A stretch of DNA of 64,000 nucleotides, taken from Nocardioides sp. JQ2195. GTDB taxonomy: Bacteria; Actinomycetota; Actinomycetes; Propionibacteriales; Nocardioidaceae. This document shows, in pieces, positions 16,731-26,054 of this stretch. Below the pieces are notes generated by a model that did no database searches, was not told the origin of the DNA, and saw only the letters and a program-made list of their open reading frames with translations. Where the stretch lies: assembly GCF_012272695.1 (NCBI RefSeq), contig NZ_CP050902.1, positions 3,286,001 through 3,350,000 on the forward strand, given 5' to 3'. Position numbers and translations under genes: made by a program. Within the stretch, counting starts at the first letter, position 1. Every line of letters begins with the position of its first letter.

Positions 16731-17228
16731 ATGTCCGATCCCTCCCTCCACGACCCGTTCCTCAGGGTCGTCCGTCAGGAGCATCCCGACGTCGACCTGG
16801 TCATCCTGCCTCCGGCCGCGACGCCACCGAGGACGGAGAGCCCCGAGGTGCTCCGACAGGCCCGCGCAGCCGTCCAGGAGTCGCGACGCACGCTCACCCG
16901 GCTGCTCGCCGAGACCGGGAGGCCGGAGTCGACCATGGTGGACCTGTGGTCGACGTACGCCCGCACGGGCAGCCGGCACCGGATCGCGCGGACCCTGCTG
17001 GCCGACCTGCCGGAAGCGGCACGGACCCTCGAGGTGGTCGGCGACTGGCTGCTCGCCGAGGGCTGGGACGCCCGGCCGTGCGCCGACGGGTCGCCGCGGC
17101 TGCGTGCCGTGCGCGCCGACCTGGTGCTGGAAGCCACGGGACACCCGACAGCGATCGAGGTCGAGATCCGCTCCGTGTCCTTCCCGCTCAGCGACGCGAC
17201 CGCTGCATCACTGGACGAGGAACCATGA
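16731..17228 (+). CDS. Hypothetical protein, 165 aa, first gene of an ESX-like operon
   Basis: A soluble protein, largely helical from about 35 to 110 (many Arg, Leu, Ala), ending in a short beta-rich region RADLVLEATGHPTAIEVEIRS. No signal peptide. Its stop overlaps the next start (ATGA), so the four genes to 20252 form one operon. The organisation, with a small helical protein and a large DUF1023 hydrolase next, resembles ESX-associated modules where the first gene may be a chaperone-like partner; that is inference. Confidence 0.65.
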   Translation: MSDPSLHDPFLRVVRQEHPDVDLVILPPAATPPRTESPEVLRQARAAVQESRRTLTRLLAETGRPESTMVDLWSTYARTGSRHRIARTLLADLPEAARTLEVVGDWLLAEGWDARPCADGSPRLRAVRADLVLEATGHPTAIEVEIRSVSFPLSDATAASLDEEP

Positions 17229-17584
17229 GCAGCAGCCGGGTCTGGCGCGAGGCGCTCACCGACGCCGCGACCGTGTGGAACGACCAGGCCGACGACCTCT
17301 ACACGGCCACGAAGTGCCTCACCGAGATCGACACCGGCCTGCTCGGCCACCGGGTCGGACCAGTGGCCAAGGTGTTCGTCGACCGGTGGTCCAAGCGGAC
17401 CGAGAAGCTGCGCAAGAACGCCGAGGAGCACGCCGGCTCACTCACCCTGGCCTCGACCCAGTGGGGCACCGTCGACGAGAGCTCCGAGGAGGGCCTCAAG
17501 AAGCTGATGCCCTGGGACCAGCGCAACCTGGAACCGAACCAGGTCGGGCCCTACCACGTGCCGACCACGGGAGACGGCCCGTGA
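17225..17584 (+). CDS. Small helical protein, WXG100-like
   Basis: 119 residues, predicted as a helical hairpin: helix one about 5-35 with TVWNDQADDLY, helix two about 50-80 rich in Lys/Glu. The Trp is followed by Asn rather than Gly, so it is not a canonical WXG motif, but size, charge pattern and position before a DUF1023 hydrolase fit ESX-type (type VII) partner proteins. It overlaps both neighbours by 4 bases (ATGA upstream, GTGA downstream), indicating translational coupling. Confidence 0.6.
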   Translation: MSSSRVWREALTDAATVWNDQADDLYTATKCLTEIDTGLLGHRVGPVAKVFVDRWSKRTEKLRKNAEEHAGSLTLASTQWGTVDESSEEGLKKLMPWDQRNLEPNQVGPYHVPTTGDGP

Positions 17585-19707
17585 CCACCGTCGTCGTCCC
17601 CGCCAAGATCGAGTCGCTCCCCGTGATGGATTCCGGCGTCGAGGCGATGTCGGTGACCGACGACCTGCGCGGAGCCGCGGTCGCCACCTCCGACGTCTCC
17701 ACCACCATGACCGGCAAGGGGTCACCACGTGGCTGGGACGGCGACGACGCCGACCAGGCCGACCACGAGATGACCCAGCTGGCCCGCGACGCGGACGTGG
17801 TCTCCGCCGCGCTCGAGGAGGTCACCCTCGGGTGCGACGTCTACGTCAGCACGATGGTGGAGCTGGCCTCTGACCGCGACGACCTGGCTGCCGACCGGCT
17901 CCAGCTCAACTCCGACATCGATGATCTCGTCGCCCGGGTCAACAGGAGCACCGAGGACGACGTCGCAACGCTGCAGGCCGAGGCCACCACGCTCACGAAT
18001 CGGGCGGCGACCCTCAACGGGCGGATCACCACGTGGAAGGGCAGGATCGTCTCGGCCGAGGACCGGTTCATCCGGGTGATCCGCTCGGTCGACACCGTCG
18101 GCGAGGGCGAGCAGGCTGCGGACAGCCCCGATCGCGTCGACGTCGAGAAGCTGCTGGCCCAGCTGGAGGGCAAGAAGGACCCTCGGGCGATCACCACGTG
18201 GTGGGACAGCCTGACGCCCGAGCAGCAGGAAGCCCTCAAGGTGCACAGCCCCGAGATCGTCGGGAACACCAACGGCATCCCGGCGGGTGATCGTGACGAC
18301 GCGAACCGTGGGTCCCTGCAGCAGGACCTCGCCCACCTCAACAGGCTCAAGGACGAGGGCCGCCTCACCGACGACCAGGCGCTGCAGCTGAAGAACGCCG
18401 AGGCCGCGCAGAAGGGTCTCGACCTCGGGGCCACCAGGGTGGACCCGAACACCGGCCAGCTCGTCGACACCAACCTGCTGCTCTACCTGCCCGGTGCGTT
18501 CGACAGTGACGGGGTCGCCGCGGTGGCCTACGGCGACCCCGACACGGCCGACAACACGGCGGTCGTCGTCCCCGGCATCACGAACGACGGGTCCACCATC
18601 GACAGCCAGGGCGAGGATGCGTTGCGCCTGTTCCTGGAGTCGTCCCAGAACGGCGAGTCGACCTCCGTGATCGCCTGGATGGGCTACGACTCACCCTCCC
18701 TGACCGGTGACGATCTCCTCGAGACAGGACTCGACATGGGGTCGGTGATCAACGAGCAGAAGTCCGAGCAGGGTGGTCACCTGCTGAGCGACTTCGTGGC
18801 GGGTCTGCGCGCCACCGACGACGGCGAGAGGTCCCACCTGAGCGTGGTCGCGCACAGCTATGGCTCCAACGTCGCCGCCCACGCCGCCACCGACGGCCTC
18901 GACGCCGACAGGCTGGTGCTGATCGGGAGCCCTGGCGCGGGCGGCGGCTCCGACCACGTCAGTGACCTCAACATGCCGCCCGGCACGGTCTACGTCGGCG
19001 CCGCCGACAACGATCCCGTCACCTGGCTGGGTCGTGACGACCACAACGGTGAGAGCGACTTCTTCAGGAACATCCCGCTCAACCCGTTCGAGGGGCCGGG
19101 CGGCCTCGGGCTGGGTGAGGACCCTGCCCAGGAGTCGTTCGGCGCGAAGCGGTTCGAGGTCGACCCGGGCACGGAGCTCCACTACAACACGGTGCACAGC
19201 GACGGGATCGACAACCACACGGCCTACCTCGACCCCGGCAGCACGTCACTGCACAACATCAGCGAGATCGTCCAGGGCAACGAGCCGACGATCGTCCCCG
19301 GGCGCACCAAGGACGCCAACGGCTACCTCTACGACCTGGCCAGGGAAGAGGCGCGGGAGGAGGCCGGCAAGGCCTACGACCGCTACATCCAGGAGCCGAT
19401 CATCGATCCCGTCGTCGAGGGGACCCACCGGGTCGTCGAGACCGGCAAGGACGTCGTCGACGGAGCCGTGGACACCGGCAGGAGGGTGGTCGACGGAGCC
19501 GTGGACACCGGCAGGAGGGTCGTCGACGGGGCCGTCGACACCGGCAGGGAAATCTACGAAGGGGGCAGGAGGGTGGTGGAGAGCACCGTCGACACCGGAC
19601 AGAAGGTCGCCGAGGAGGCCTACGAGACCGGCCAGGACATCTATGAGGGCGGCAAGAAGGTCGTCACCGATCCGATCGGCACGTTCAAGGGGGTGTTCGG
19701 AGGATGA
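17581..19707 (+). CDS. DUF1023 alpha/beta hydrolase with long helical N-region and repeat tail
   Basis: 708 residues. Residues about 1-300 are helical and acidic, like the helical bundle of ESX-associated proteins. About 300-560 is a DUF1023 alpha/beta hydrolase with nucleophile elbow VAHSYGS (Ser near 424); the usual first Gly of the elbow is Ala. The last 100 residues carry repeats of the type VVDGAVDTGRR, an 11-residue period like LEA or apolipoprotein helices, encoded by 33-base DNA repeats. No signal peptide is evident, so export would need type VII or another route. GTG start overlapping the previous stop. The substrate is unknown; lipid or cell-envelope ester hydrolysis is plausible. 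Confidence 0.78.
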   Translation: MTTVVVPAKIESLPVMDSGVEAMSVTDDLRGAAVATSDVSTTMTGKGSPRGWDGDDADQADHEMTQLARDADVVSAALEEVTLGCDVYVSTMVELASDRDDLAADRLQLNSDIDDLVARVNRSTEDDVATLQAEATTLTNRAATLNGRITTWKGRIVSAEDRFIRVIRSVDTVGEGEQAADSPDRVDVEKLLAQLEGKKDPRAITTWWDSLTPEQQEALKVHSPEIVGNTNGIPAGDRDDANRGSLQQDLAHLNRLKDEGRLTDDQALQLKNAEAAQKGLDLGATRVDPNTGQLVDTNLLLYLPGAFDSDGVAAVAYGDPDTADNTAVVVPGITNDGSTIDSQGEDALRLFLESSQNGESTSVIAWMGYDSPSLTGDDLLETGLDMGSVINEQKSEQGGHLLSDFVAGLRATDDGERSHLSVVAHSYGSNVAAHAATDGLDADRLVLIGSPGAGGGSDHVSDLNMPPGTVYVGAADNDPVTWLGRDDHNGESDFFRNIPLNPFEGPGGLGLGEDPAQESFGAKRFEVDPGTELHYNTVHSDGIDNHTAYLDPGSTSLHNISEIVQGNEPTIVPGRTKDANGYLYDLAREEAREEAGKAYDRYIQEPIIDPVVEGTHRVVETGKDVVDGAVDTGRRVVDGAVDTGRRVVDGAVDTGREIYEGGRRVVESTVDTGQKVAEEAYETGQDIYEGGKKVVTDPIGTFKGVFGG
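19453..19551. repeat. Three 33-bp direct repeats inside the hydrolase gene
   Basis: Units begin at 19453, 19486 and 19519 with GTCGTCGACGG or GTGGTCGACGG and end CACCGGCAGG. Copies one and two differ at single bases. They encode the VVDGAVDTGRR repeat of the amphipathic tail and can expand or contract in frame. Confidence 0.9.
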
Positions 19708-20252
19708 GCCAGCGCTTCTCGGTGCTCCTGGCTGCCCTGCTCGTGGGCCTGCTCTCCCTGGCCGGCTGTGGCGACGACGACCCCGACGACCCCACCCAGG
19801 GGAAGGAGACCGGCATGGACGCCCGGAGCATGAAGCAGCAGGTCGACGAAGCCGTCCTCGAGCTCGGACCCCGCCTCGTCAGCGCACTGAAGGGTGAGGT
19901 GCGCGCGGCGGGCGCCCAGTTCACCGAGTGCCCGGTGAGCTCCAGCCAGTGGCAGTACATCGCCAATCTCGGCCTGGTCGGCCCGGCCGACGAGGACGCC
20001 GGCGAGCTGATCGCCGAGCAGGTCCGCAAGGCAGGCTTCGACGAGGTCACGGTGACCCCGGCCGGATCCGACGGGGCCGGGTCGGTCACCGCCACCAAGG
20101 GTGAGGTGCAGGTGCGCGTGCTGCTGGCCGGGCGGGGGAAGCCGGCGACCGTGCACAACGTCGAGGTCTTCGTCGACTGCACAGAGCTCGACTCCGACGG
20201 AGAGGCGTTCGCCGAGGACGACCCCGGGAACGACTACGCCGACCTGAGGTGA
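19704..20252 (+). CDS. Lipoprotein of unknown function, last gene of the ESX-like operon
   Basis: 182 residues with a lipoprotein signal: MSQRFSVLLAALLVGLLSLAGC, lipobox LAGC near residue 22, followed by an Asp-rich linker. The mature part has two cysteines (ECPVSS and FVDCTEL) that may form a disulphide. The start ATG overlaps the hydrolase stop (ATGA). A strong hairpin at 20333-20378 closes the operon. It is probably an outer-leaflet partner of the hydrolase; this is inferred only from linkage. Confidence 0.75.
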   Translation: MSQRFSVLLAALLVGLLSLAGCGDDDPDDPTQGKETGMDARSMKQQVDEAVLELGPRLVSALKGEVRAAGAQFTECPVSSSQWQYIANLGLVGPADEDAGELIAEQVRKAGFDEVTVTPAGSDGAGSVTATKGEVQVRVLLAGRGKPATVHNVEVFVDCTELDSDGEAFAEDDPGNDYADLR

Positions 20253-20332
20253 GGCCCCGCCCCGCCCTGCCCCGCCCGGTCCAGTCCACCCCCATTCGGG
20301 CCACCCCCATTCGGGCCACACCCGTTCGGGTG

Positions 20333-20378
20333 CCGCGATGGGCGCCGTCCGGCCGGAGCCGGACGACGCCCATCGCGG
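20333..20378. terminator. Bidirectional hairpin terminator
   Basis: Arms of 20 bases (left CCGCGATGGGCG, right ending CGCCCATCGCGG) with one mismatch and a 6-base loop, between the convergent lipoprotein and peptidase genes. It has no clear T tract, as usual in GC-rich Actinobacteria. Just before it (20287-20316) lie two copies of a 15-base unit CACCCCCATTCGGGC. Confidence 0.85.
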
Positions 20379-20407
20379 TGGTGTCGGGAACTGGCTGACG
20401 CTGGGAG

Positions 20408-22051
20408 CTACCGCCCGATCGTCTGGGCCTTGAGCAGGTCCGCGCGCAGGACGGCCGGCATCCGGTCCGTCGTACCTGCCTTGAACGACCGGTTCTTGGC
20501 GGCCGCGAGCGGGGCCGGCTGCGGTGCCGGCACCGGGTCGCACTTCATGTCGCTCTGGTTGCCCGGTCTCCGCCTGGGCAGCTCGCCGGTGTCGAGGTAG
20601 CGGGCGATGGTGTCGTCCGTGCAGGCGATGCCCGACAACGATCCGGAGTGGGTCGTGCCGCCGACGCCCTCGATGAGGAAGGACGTCCTGAAGGTCCTGC
20701 GGGTGACGAGCGCTCCGGAGAAGACCGTCGCCGCGTCGTTGGTCTCGCCGATCATCAGGATCTTCGACTTCACATTGTTGCCCTTGACCTTGAACGCCTT
20801 GTGGGACTCCGCCGGCCAGTTCAGGCACGGCGCGTTGAACCAGGTGTTGCCCCACGTGAGGAACGGGTGCTCCTCGTGCAGACGCCACGCGTCGCGCTCC
20901 GTCTTCTTCCAGTTGGGCCACTTCGCGTCGGTGCACTGGACCCCGTTGTAGACGGCGAACGAGTTGTCGTCGCCGGGTCCGGCGTACTGGGCGATGATGT
21001 CGCTGCCGTCGCCCTCGTTGACGAGCTTGGCGTAGGCGTGGCCGAGCTCGACCCAGCCGTAGACGTAGTAGCCCGCGGAGAGCATCACGTCGCCGAGCTC
21101 GTCGGGACCGAGCTGGCCGTTGGCCGCCGGATTCGCATCCAGCTCGTCGAGCAGGTCGTAGTAGCCGCTCCTGATCGCGGTCCAGTCGGTGCCGAGCCCG
21201 AACGCGGCGTCGTTGTCGGCGAGGTACTTCCAGTAGGTGTCCATGTTCTTGTCGAACTGGACGTTCTGGTCGAGGTTGGCCTCGTAGAAGGCGTTCTTCG
21301 CGTTGAGCACGCCGTCCCAGACGAAGCGGCCGACCTGCTTCGGGAACATGGTCGCGTAGACCTGACCGAGGTAGGTGCCGTAGGAGAAGCCGTAGTAGTT
21401 GAGCTTCTCCTGACCCTCGGCCTTGCGCAGGTTGTCGAGGTCCCGGGCCACGTCGACGGTCCGCATGTGCGGCAGCAGCTCCGCAGCGTCGGACTCGGCA
21501 CACGAGTCCGAGTAGCCGCTGGTCACGTCGCGCCACCACTCCAGGTCGGCTTCCTCGGTGGGCACGTAGTCGGGTCGGTCATAACCCATGCCGGCATAGT
21601 TCGGGTCGCAGCTGAGCGACGGCTCGCTGCTCCCGACCCCACGGGGGTCGAAGCCGTACCAGTCGTACTTCGCGCCCACACCGTCCGGAATGGCCGGCGC
21701 GAGGAGCGGGTAGATCAGCCCGGAGCCACCCGGGCCACCGGGGTTGGCCGCGATCATGCCCTTGTAGTCACTGTCGGTGTGCAACAGGCGGCTCACCGCG
21801 ATCTCGATCTTCGTCGAGTCAGGTTGGTCGTAGTCGAGCGGCACGATCAACATTCCGCACTCCGCACCGATGCCCCGAAGCCGCGCGTTGTCGCACTCGC
21901 CCCAGTCGATGGCCGGGGGCGTGTAGCCCGAGCTGGTCACGGTCTTGCCCGGCAGGTCGGGGGCTGCCGGAGTTGCGGCGCTCTGGCCAGCGGGCACGAG
22001 CAGGGCGACGCCCACCGTGGCCGACGCCGCGATCGTCAGTACCTTCTTCAC
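20408..22051 (-). CDS. Secreted tripeptidyl-aminopeptidase-like alpha/beta hydrolase
   Basis: 547 residues: signal peptide (about 1-28, ending QSAATPA) then an alpha/beta hydrolase of peptidase family S33 with the TAP C-terminal domain. The oxyanion stretch NPGGPGGSG, nucleophile elbow GFSYGTYLG, a late Asp in GETNDAATV and the His in GGTTHSGS are all present. It resembles Streptomyces tripeptidyl aminopeptidases that trim secreted peptides. The GTG start has a GAAGGG site. Cysteines CDN, CGM and CDPN suggest disulphides in the exported form. Confidence 0.9.
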   Translation of the reverse strand: MKKVLTIAASATVGVALLVPAGQSAATPAAPDLPGKTVTSSGYTPPAIDWGECDNARLRGIGAECGMLIVPLDYDQPDSTKIEIAVSRLLHTDSDYKGMIAANPGGPGGSGLIYPLLAPAIPDGVGAKYDWYGFDPRGVGSSEPSLSCDPNYAGMGYDRPDYVPTEEADLEWWRDVTSGYSDSCAESDAAELLPHMRTVDVARDLDNLRKAEGQEKLNYYGFSYGTYLGQVYATMFPKQVGRFVWDGVLNAKNAFYEANLDQNVQFDKNMDTYWKYLADNDAAFGLGTDWTAIRSGYYDLLDELDANPAANGQLGPDELGDVMLSAGYYVYGWVELGHAYAKLVNEGDGSDIIAQYAGPGDDNSFAVYNGVQCTDAKWPNWKKTERDAWRLHEEHPFLTWGNTWFNAPCLNWPAESHKAFKVKGNNVKSKILMIGETNDAATVFSGALVTRRTFRTSFLIEGVGGTTHSGSLSGIACTDDTIARYLDTGELPRRRPGNQSDMKCDPVPAPQPAPLAAAKNRSFKAGTTDRMPAVLRADLLKAQTIGR

Positions 22052-22232
22052 TTTTCATCCCTTCGAGATGGATCGCCGGGAAGACTTCCGGCCAAGACCT
22101 GACATTGCCGCGTTCTTCCGCGCGCGTCCAGACCTTCGCGGTGACCAATTCGGGCCATTCGGGGTCCTGGCCACCTCGGCACCGCTCATCGGCCGCGGCC
22201 GCCCATGACGGGTCGCTCGCTAGACTGGGCCC

Positions 22233-22631
22233 ATGGGTTACCAGGTCGAGAAGTCCGACGAGGAATGGCGCCAACAGCTCAAGCCCGAGGAGTACGCCGT
22301 ACTCCGCGAGGCCGGCACGGAGCGTCCCTTCGTCGGTGAGTACACCGACACCGAGACCACCGGTGTCTACCGCTGCAAGGCCTGCCAGGCCGAGCTCTTC
22401 GCCAGCGACACCAAGTTCCACTCCGGCTGCGGCTGGCCGTCGTTCTACCAGCCGCTGACCGACCGCGTGGAATACATCGACGACACCTCGCACGGCATGA
22501 AGCGCACCGAGGTCCGCTGCGCCAGCTGTGGGTCGCACCTGGGCCACGTCTTCCCCGACGGGTTCGGCACGCCGACCGGTGACCGCTACTGCATCAACTC
22601 GATCTCGCTCACCCTGGAGCCCAAGGCCTGA
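22233..22631 (+). CDS. msrB: Peptide-methionine (R)-S-oxide reductase
   Basis: 132 residues. Reduces methionine-R-sulfoxide in proteins. The two zinc-binding CxxC pairs are CKAC and CASC, the substrate motif is SGCGWPSF, and the catalytic cysteine is in RYCINS. Full family length. It lies convergent to hemQ, the same neighbourhood as msrB and hemQ in mycobacteria. Confidence 0.95.
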   Translation: MGYQVEKSDEEWRQQLKPEEYAVLREAGTERPFVGEYTDTETTGVYRCKACQAELFASDTKFHSGCGWPSFYQPLTDRVEYIDDTSHGMKRTEVRCASCGSHLGHVFPDGFGTPTGDRYCINSISLTLEPKA

Positions 22632-22650
22632 CGGTTCCTCGGCCCGAGGG

Positions 22651-23373
22651 TCAGGGCAGGCGCTCGAGCAGCTCGGCGGGCGTGGCCGCCGTGCCGGTGT
22701 AGAACGGCACCTCCTCGCGCACGTGGCGGCGGGTCTCGGAGCCGCGCAGGTGACGCATCAGGTCGACGATGCGGTACATCTCGTCGGCCTCGAAGGCCAG
22801 GATCCACTCGTAGTCGCCGAGTGCGAACGCCGGCACCGTGTTGGCCCGCACGTCCGGGTAGTCACGAGCCATCCCGCCGTGCTCGGCGAGCAGCCGGCGA
22901 CGCTCCTTGTCCTCAAGGAGGTACCACTCGTAGGAGCGCACGAAGGGGTAGACCGCGACCTGGGGCTTCGGGTCCTCCGAGAGGAACGCCGGCAGGTGGG
23001 ACCGGTTGAACTCCGCCGGGCGGTGCAGTGCCATCTGCGACCACACCGGCGCGAGGCGACGACCGAACGACGTACGCCGGAAGGCGTTGTAGGCCGCCTG
23101 CAGCTTCTCGGACTGCTCGGCGTGCCACCAGACCATCAGGTCGGCGTCGGCCCGGAACCCGGAGACGTCGTAGGTGCCGCGCACGATCACGTCGTCGGCG
23201 GCGAGCTTCTCGTAGAACGCCTCGATCTCCTGCGCCTCGGCGCTGCGGTCGGCGTCGCCGAGCACGTCCTCGAGCTTGAAGACCGACCACATCGTGTAGC
23301 GGATCTTGTCGTTGAGCTCGCGGATGACCGCAGCGTTGGTGGGTGCCGGGTTGGAGGATGCGGGGTTCGACAT
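22651..23373 (-). CDS. hemQ: Coproheme decarboxylase (HemQ/ChdC, chlorite dismutase family)
   Basis: 240 residues. Turns coproheme into heme b by two oxidative decarboxylations, the last step of the Gram-positive heme route. Seen: [29 protein letters not shown] with the catalytic tyrosine, and [14 protein letters not shown] with the proximal heme histidine. It lies downstream of hemG with a 31-base gap in the same direction; together with hemE these form the coproporphyrin-dependent cluster of Actinobacteria. Confidence 0.95.
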   Translation of the reverse strand: MSNPASSNPAPTNAAVIRELNDKIRYTMWSVFKLEDVLGDADRSAEAQEIEAFYEKLAADDVIVRGTYDVSGFRADADLMVWWHAEQSEKLQAAYNAFRRTSFGRRLAPVWSQMALHRPAEFNRSHLPAFLSEDPKPQVAVYPFVRSYEWYLLEDKERRRLLAEHGGMARDYPDVRANTVPAFALGDYEWILAFEADEMYRIVDLMRHLRGSETRRHVREEVPFYTGTAATPAELLERLP

Positions 23374-23404
23374 GTCCCCATTGTGCCGCGCCGCGCCAAC
23401 GCGA

Positions 23405-24862
23405 TCAGCGCTGGGTCGCGCTGATCAGTTCCGCGACGGCCCTCTCCGCCGACGAGACGACCGCCGGGATGCCGATGCCGTCGTACGCCGCACCGCAGAC
23501 CGCCAGCCCGGGGACCTGGCCGACCGATGCGCGGATGCGGCGGACCCGGTCGAGGTGGCCGACCGCATACTGCGGCAGTGCGCCGCCCCAGCGCTGCACG
23601 TGGGTGTCGACGGGGCGCGCCCTGACGCCGGTCGCCAGGGCCAGGTCCGCGAGCGACTGGACGACGAGCTCGTCGTCGGAGAACTGGAGTGACGCCTCCT
23701 CGCGGTGGCGTCCGATGCTGGTGCGCAGGGTCAGCAGGCCCTCGCCCCGGCCGGCTTCACGCACCCAGTCCCACTTGTTGAAGCTGAAGGTCGCCGCCTT
23801 GATCCGACGACCGTCGACCGGTGGCACGAGGAAGCCAGATCCCTGCAGCTGAGCCAGATCGGCCGCCCGGAACACCATGGTGACGATCGCCATGGAGGCG
23901 TACTCGATCTCCCTGAGCTCGTGGGAGGCGAGCGGCGCCAGGTCCGCGAGCAGCCGGGACGCCGGCGTGGCCGGGAGGGCGAGGACGACCTCGTCGGCCC
24001 GGATCAGCTCGGGGGCGGCGGTCGGCCCGACCACCAGCTCGAAGTGTCCGTCGACGTTGCGTGGTTTCGAGACGCTCGTTCCTCGCTCCTCAACCACCGT
24101 GGGGCTCGCGGTGGTCGAGCCTGCTCCGTCGGTGGTCGAGCCTGTCGAGACCCGCCGCAGCTCGCGCACCACGGCCGACGTACGCACCTCGAAGCCGCCC
24201 TGGACCGCCAGCCGCTGCGGCAGCCGGCCGATGCCGCCGACCATTCCTGCGAAGACCGGGACGTCGGAGGGGGCCGGCACCTGTCGCGCGGCTTCGAGCA
24301 GTGACGGGGACCGCTCGAGCAGCGCGACCACCTGCGGAATGGTGGCCCGCGCGGACAGCTCGGTGGCGTGGCCGGCGTACACCCCGCCGAGCAACGGTTC
24401 GACCAGGCGGTCGACGACCTCGTCGCCGAGGCGGCTGGCGATGAGGTCAGCGACCGACACGTCCTCGGACTCCACGTCGCGGACACGTTCCTCGCGCGCC
24501 CTGGCCAGGCCCTCGTCGGAGAGCACCCCCGTCTGCTGCAGCTGCTCGAGGTCGGCCGGGATGCCCATCACCGAGCGCGGCAGCACCCGCAACGCGTCGC
24601 GGGTCCACAGCCGGGAGGACAACGTGCCGGGATGGACCAGCTCGAAGCCGAGCTCGCGGGCCAGGCCGGTTGCCTCGGGGCGGCGGTTGAGCATCGCCTC
24701 CGCGCCGACGTCGACCTGCACTCCCCCGACCTCGGCCAGTCGGAGCTTGCCGCCGATCTCCGGCGAACCTTCCAGCACGGTCACCTGCCGGCCCGCCCGG
24801 GCCAGCCGATGGGCAGCCGTGAGCCCGGCGATCCCGGCACCGACGACGACAACGTGAGTCAC
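23405..24862 (-). CDS. hemG: Coproporphyrinogen III oxidase / protoporphyrinogen oxidase (HemG/HemY, CgoX)
   Basis: 485 residues. An FAD enzyme with dinucleotide motif [17 protein letters not shown] at its start and the PPO signature GAEAMLNRR, ending [16 protein letters not shown], which binds FAD. In Actinobacteria it makes coproporphyrin III for HemH and HemQ. It starts at GTG 24862. Residues about 236-268 are an extra, low-conservation segment reading [12 protein letters not shown] then [12 protein letters not shown], produced by palindromic DNA repeats inserted in frame at 24061-24153. An AbiEi/DUF559 gene and hairpin separate it from its usual neighbour hemE. Confidence 0.93.
   Translation of the reverse strand: MTHVVVVGAGIAGLTAAHRLARAGRQVTVLEGSPEIGGKLRLAEVGGVQVDVGAEAMLNRRPEATGLARELGFELVHPGTLSSRLWTRDALRVLPRSVMGIPADLEQLQQTGVLSDEGLARAREERVRDVESEDVSVADLIASRLGDEVVDRLVEPLLGGVYAGHATELSARATIPQVVALLERSPSLLEAARQVPAPSDVPVFAGMVGGIGRLPQRLAVQGGFEVRTSAVVRELRRVSTGSTTDGAGSTTASPTVVEERGTSVSKPRNVDGHFELVVGPTAAPELIRADEVVLALPATPASRLLADLAPLASHELREIEYASMAIVTMVFRAADLAQLQGSGFLVPPVDGRRIKAATFSFNKWDWVREAGRGEGLLTLRTSIGRHREEASLQFSDDELVVQSLADLALATGVRARPVDTHVQRWGGALPQYAVGHLDRVRRIRASVGQVPGLAVCGAAYDGIGIPAVVSSAERAVAELISATQR
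24061..24153. repeat. In-frame palindromic repeats inside hemG
   Basis: A palindrome-like unit from GGTTTCGAGACGCTCG to CTCCTCAACCACC (24062-24098) is followed by two short units of the type GGTGGTCGAGCCTG (about 24109 and 24131), the second completed by TCGAGACC. The same first unit occurs in hrpA (38441-38481), and the second type also occurs in hrpA at 37690 and 39190. The total length keeps the reading frame. Confidence 0.85.
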
Positions 24863-24892
24863 CCCGCCAGCCTGCCAGACGGCCGGCGTCAA

Positions 24893-24939
24893 CAACGTGT
24901 GGGATCGGTCGTGCCCGGTGCGTTGGATCCCACACGTTG
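24893..24939. repeat. Strong hairpin, family B, copy 1
   Basis: Arms CAACGTGTGGGATC and GATCCCACACGTTG pair perfectly over 14 bases around a 19-base loop. It lies 2 bases past the stop codon of the AbiEi/DUF559 gene, between it and hemG. Copy 2 at 26055-26098 is identical over 44 bases in the same orientation. Confidence 0.92.
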
Positions 24940-24941
24940 GT

Positions 24942-25934
24942 TCACGCGCTCCCGATCGAGCACCTCGGCCCGCACGGCGTGGGACGTCCGAGCCACCCGT
25001 GCAGCTGGAGCAGGCGTCCGAGGCGCGATGCCGTGTCGCAGGCGCGATCCGTGCACTGCCCCCAGCCGAGGCGCACCGTCGTGCGCAGGTCGAGGGCGGC
25101 ATCGAGGTCTCGCTCGAGGTCAGCATCGCGTTGCCGGACTGAGTCGTGGAACAAGCGGCCGTCGAGCTCGACGAGCACGCCCTGCTCGGGGTACTTCACG
25201 TCGCGGAACATGAGTCGGGAGCCGCTGGTCTCCCGCGCCTGTCGTTCGCCCCGCGGCAGGTGGTGGGGTCGCTCCACGTTGGCCAGATGGGCGTGCTCAA
25301 GTGCTGAACAGGTTCCTTCGGCAACATCGCGGAGCACGTTGACCAGCCAGGCCCGGCGGCGCATGCGCCGCCGGTTGTCCAGTCCGCTCAGCAGCCGAGC
25401 CGCGGTCGTCCTCCGGGACTGGCAGGCATCCGCGAGCACGCCGATCGCCGACGTGTCGTCCGGTGCACCGGCGGCGAGGTCGAGCACCGCCTCCTCGAAC
25501 CGGAGTCTGGGCGGCGACACGTTCCACTGGACCCGTTCCTCGAATCCCCGACAGCGCGTGACGCGATAGCCCTGGGCAGCCTGGACCGTGCGGCCTGCTG
25601 CCACCAGGATCTCGATCTCGGTCTCCGGTCGGGGCCCACGGAGGTCGAGCGTTGGCCGGCCGACACCACGCCAGCCCGGCCCCTGGACGAGTCGAATCGC
25701 TGACGAGCCGGCCAACGCGGCCGGCCAGTAGTGCAGCACGCCCGCCCACGCCAGCTGCAGCCACGTCGGCGCGCCGGTGTGGTCGACGTACACGCCGGGC
25801 AGGACCCGGGCCCATTCGCGACGGCGCAGCATCCGCTCGATGTCATGCGGGTCGAGGCCGGCTTCCAGCACCTGACGACGCGCCACGACACCATCCTGGA
25901 GGGCGATGATCCGCCCCATGCCCGTTTCGCCCAT
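24942..25934 (-). CDS. AbiEi-like / DUF559 (Vsr-like nuclease) fusion protein, hairpin-flanked copy 2
   Basis: 330 residues, a clear paralogue of the protein at 13785-14795. Shared blocks include RRREWARVL, GVYVDHTG, the ADACQSRRTTAARLL helix, and the nuclease core FRDVKYPEQGVLVELDGRLFH with ERDLD and VRLGWGQC. The PD-(D/E)XK acidic residues (D in RDV, E in VELDG) are kept, so it may be active. It ends CGPRCSIGSA; the homologous cysteine pair in copy 1 is CGPGC. It begins MGETGMGR; the first ATG (25934) has GAGG 9 bases upstream, and an ATG at 25919 is possible. It stands between hemG and hemE, usually adjacent genes, with hairpins of family B on both sides. Function unknown. Confidence 0.75.
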   Translation of the reverse strand: MGETGMGRIIALQDGVVARRQVLEAGLDPHDIERMLRRREWARVLPGVYVDHTGAPTWLQLAWAGVLHYWPAALAGSSAIRLVQGPGWRGVGRPTLDLRGPRPETEIEILVAAGRTVQAAQGYRVTRCRGFEERVQWNVSPPRLRFEEAVLDLAAGAPDDTSAIGVLADACQSRRTTAARLLSGLDNRRRMRRRAWLVNVLRDVAEGTCSALEHAHLANVERPHHLPRGERQARETSGSRLMFRDVKYPEQGVLVELDGRLFHDSVRQRDADLERDLDAALDLRTTVRLGWGQCTDRACDTASRLGRLLQLHGWLGRPTPCGPRCSIGSA

Positions 25935-26054
25935 GGCCAGGATCCTCGCGGTGCGGCAGCGTCATCGCGACAGGTCTGAGCCAGCCCTGTGGACGGGAGC
26001 GTGAATTCCCTGCATCCACCCGCACGGGCCGGCCCCGGCGACGTCCTGGCTCGA

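Noticed and set aside
14701..17580. An upstream extension of the DUF1023 hydrolase reading frame
   Set aside because: The frame runs back through other genes; the GTG at 17581 with GTGA coupling and the conserved start make the shorter form right.
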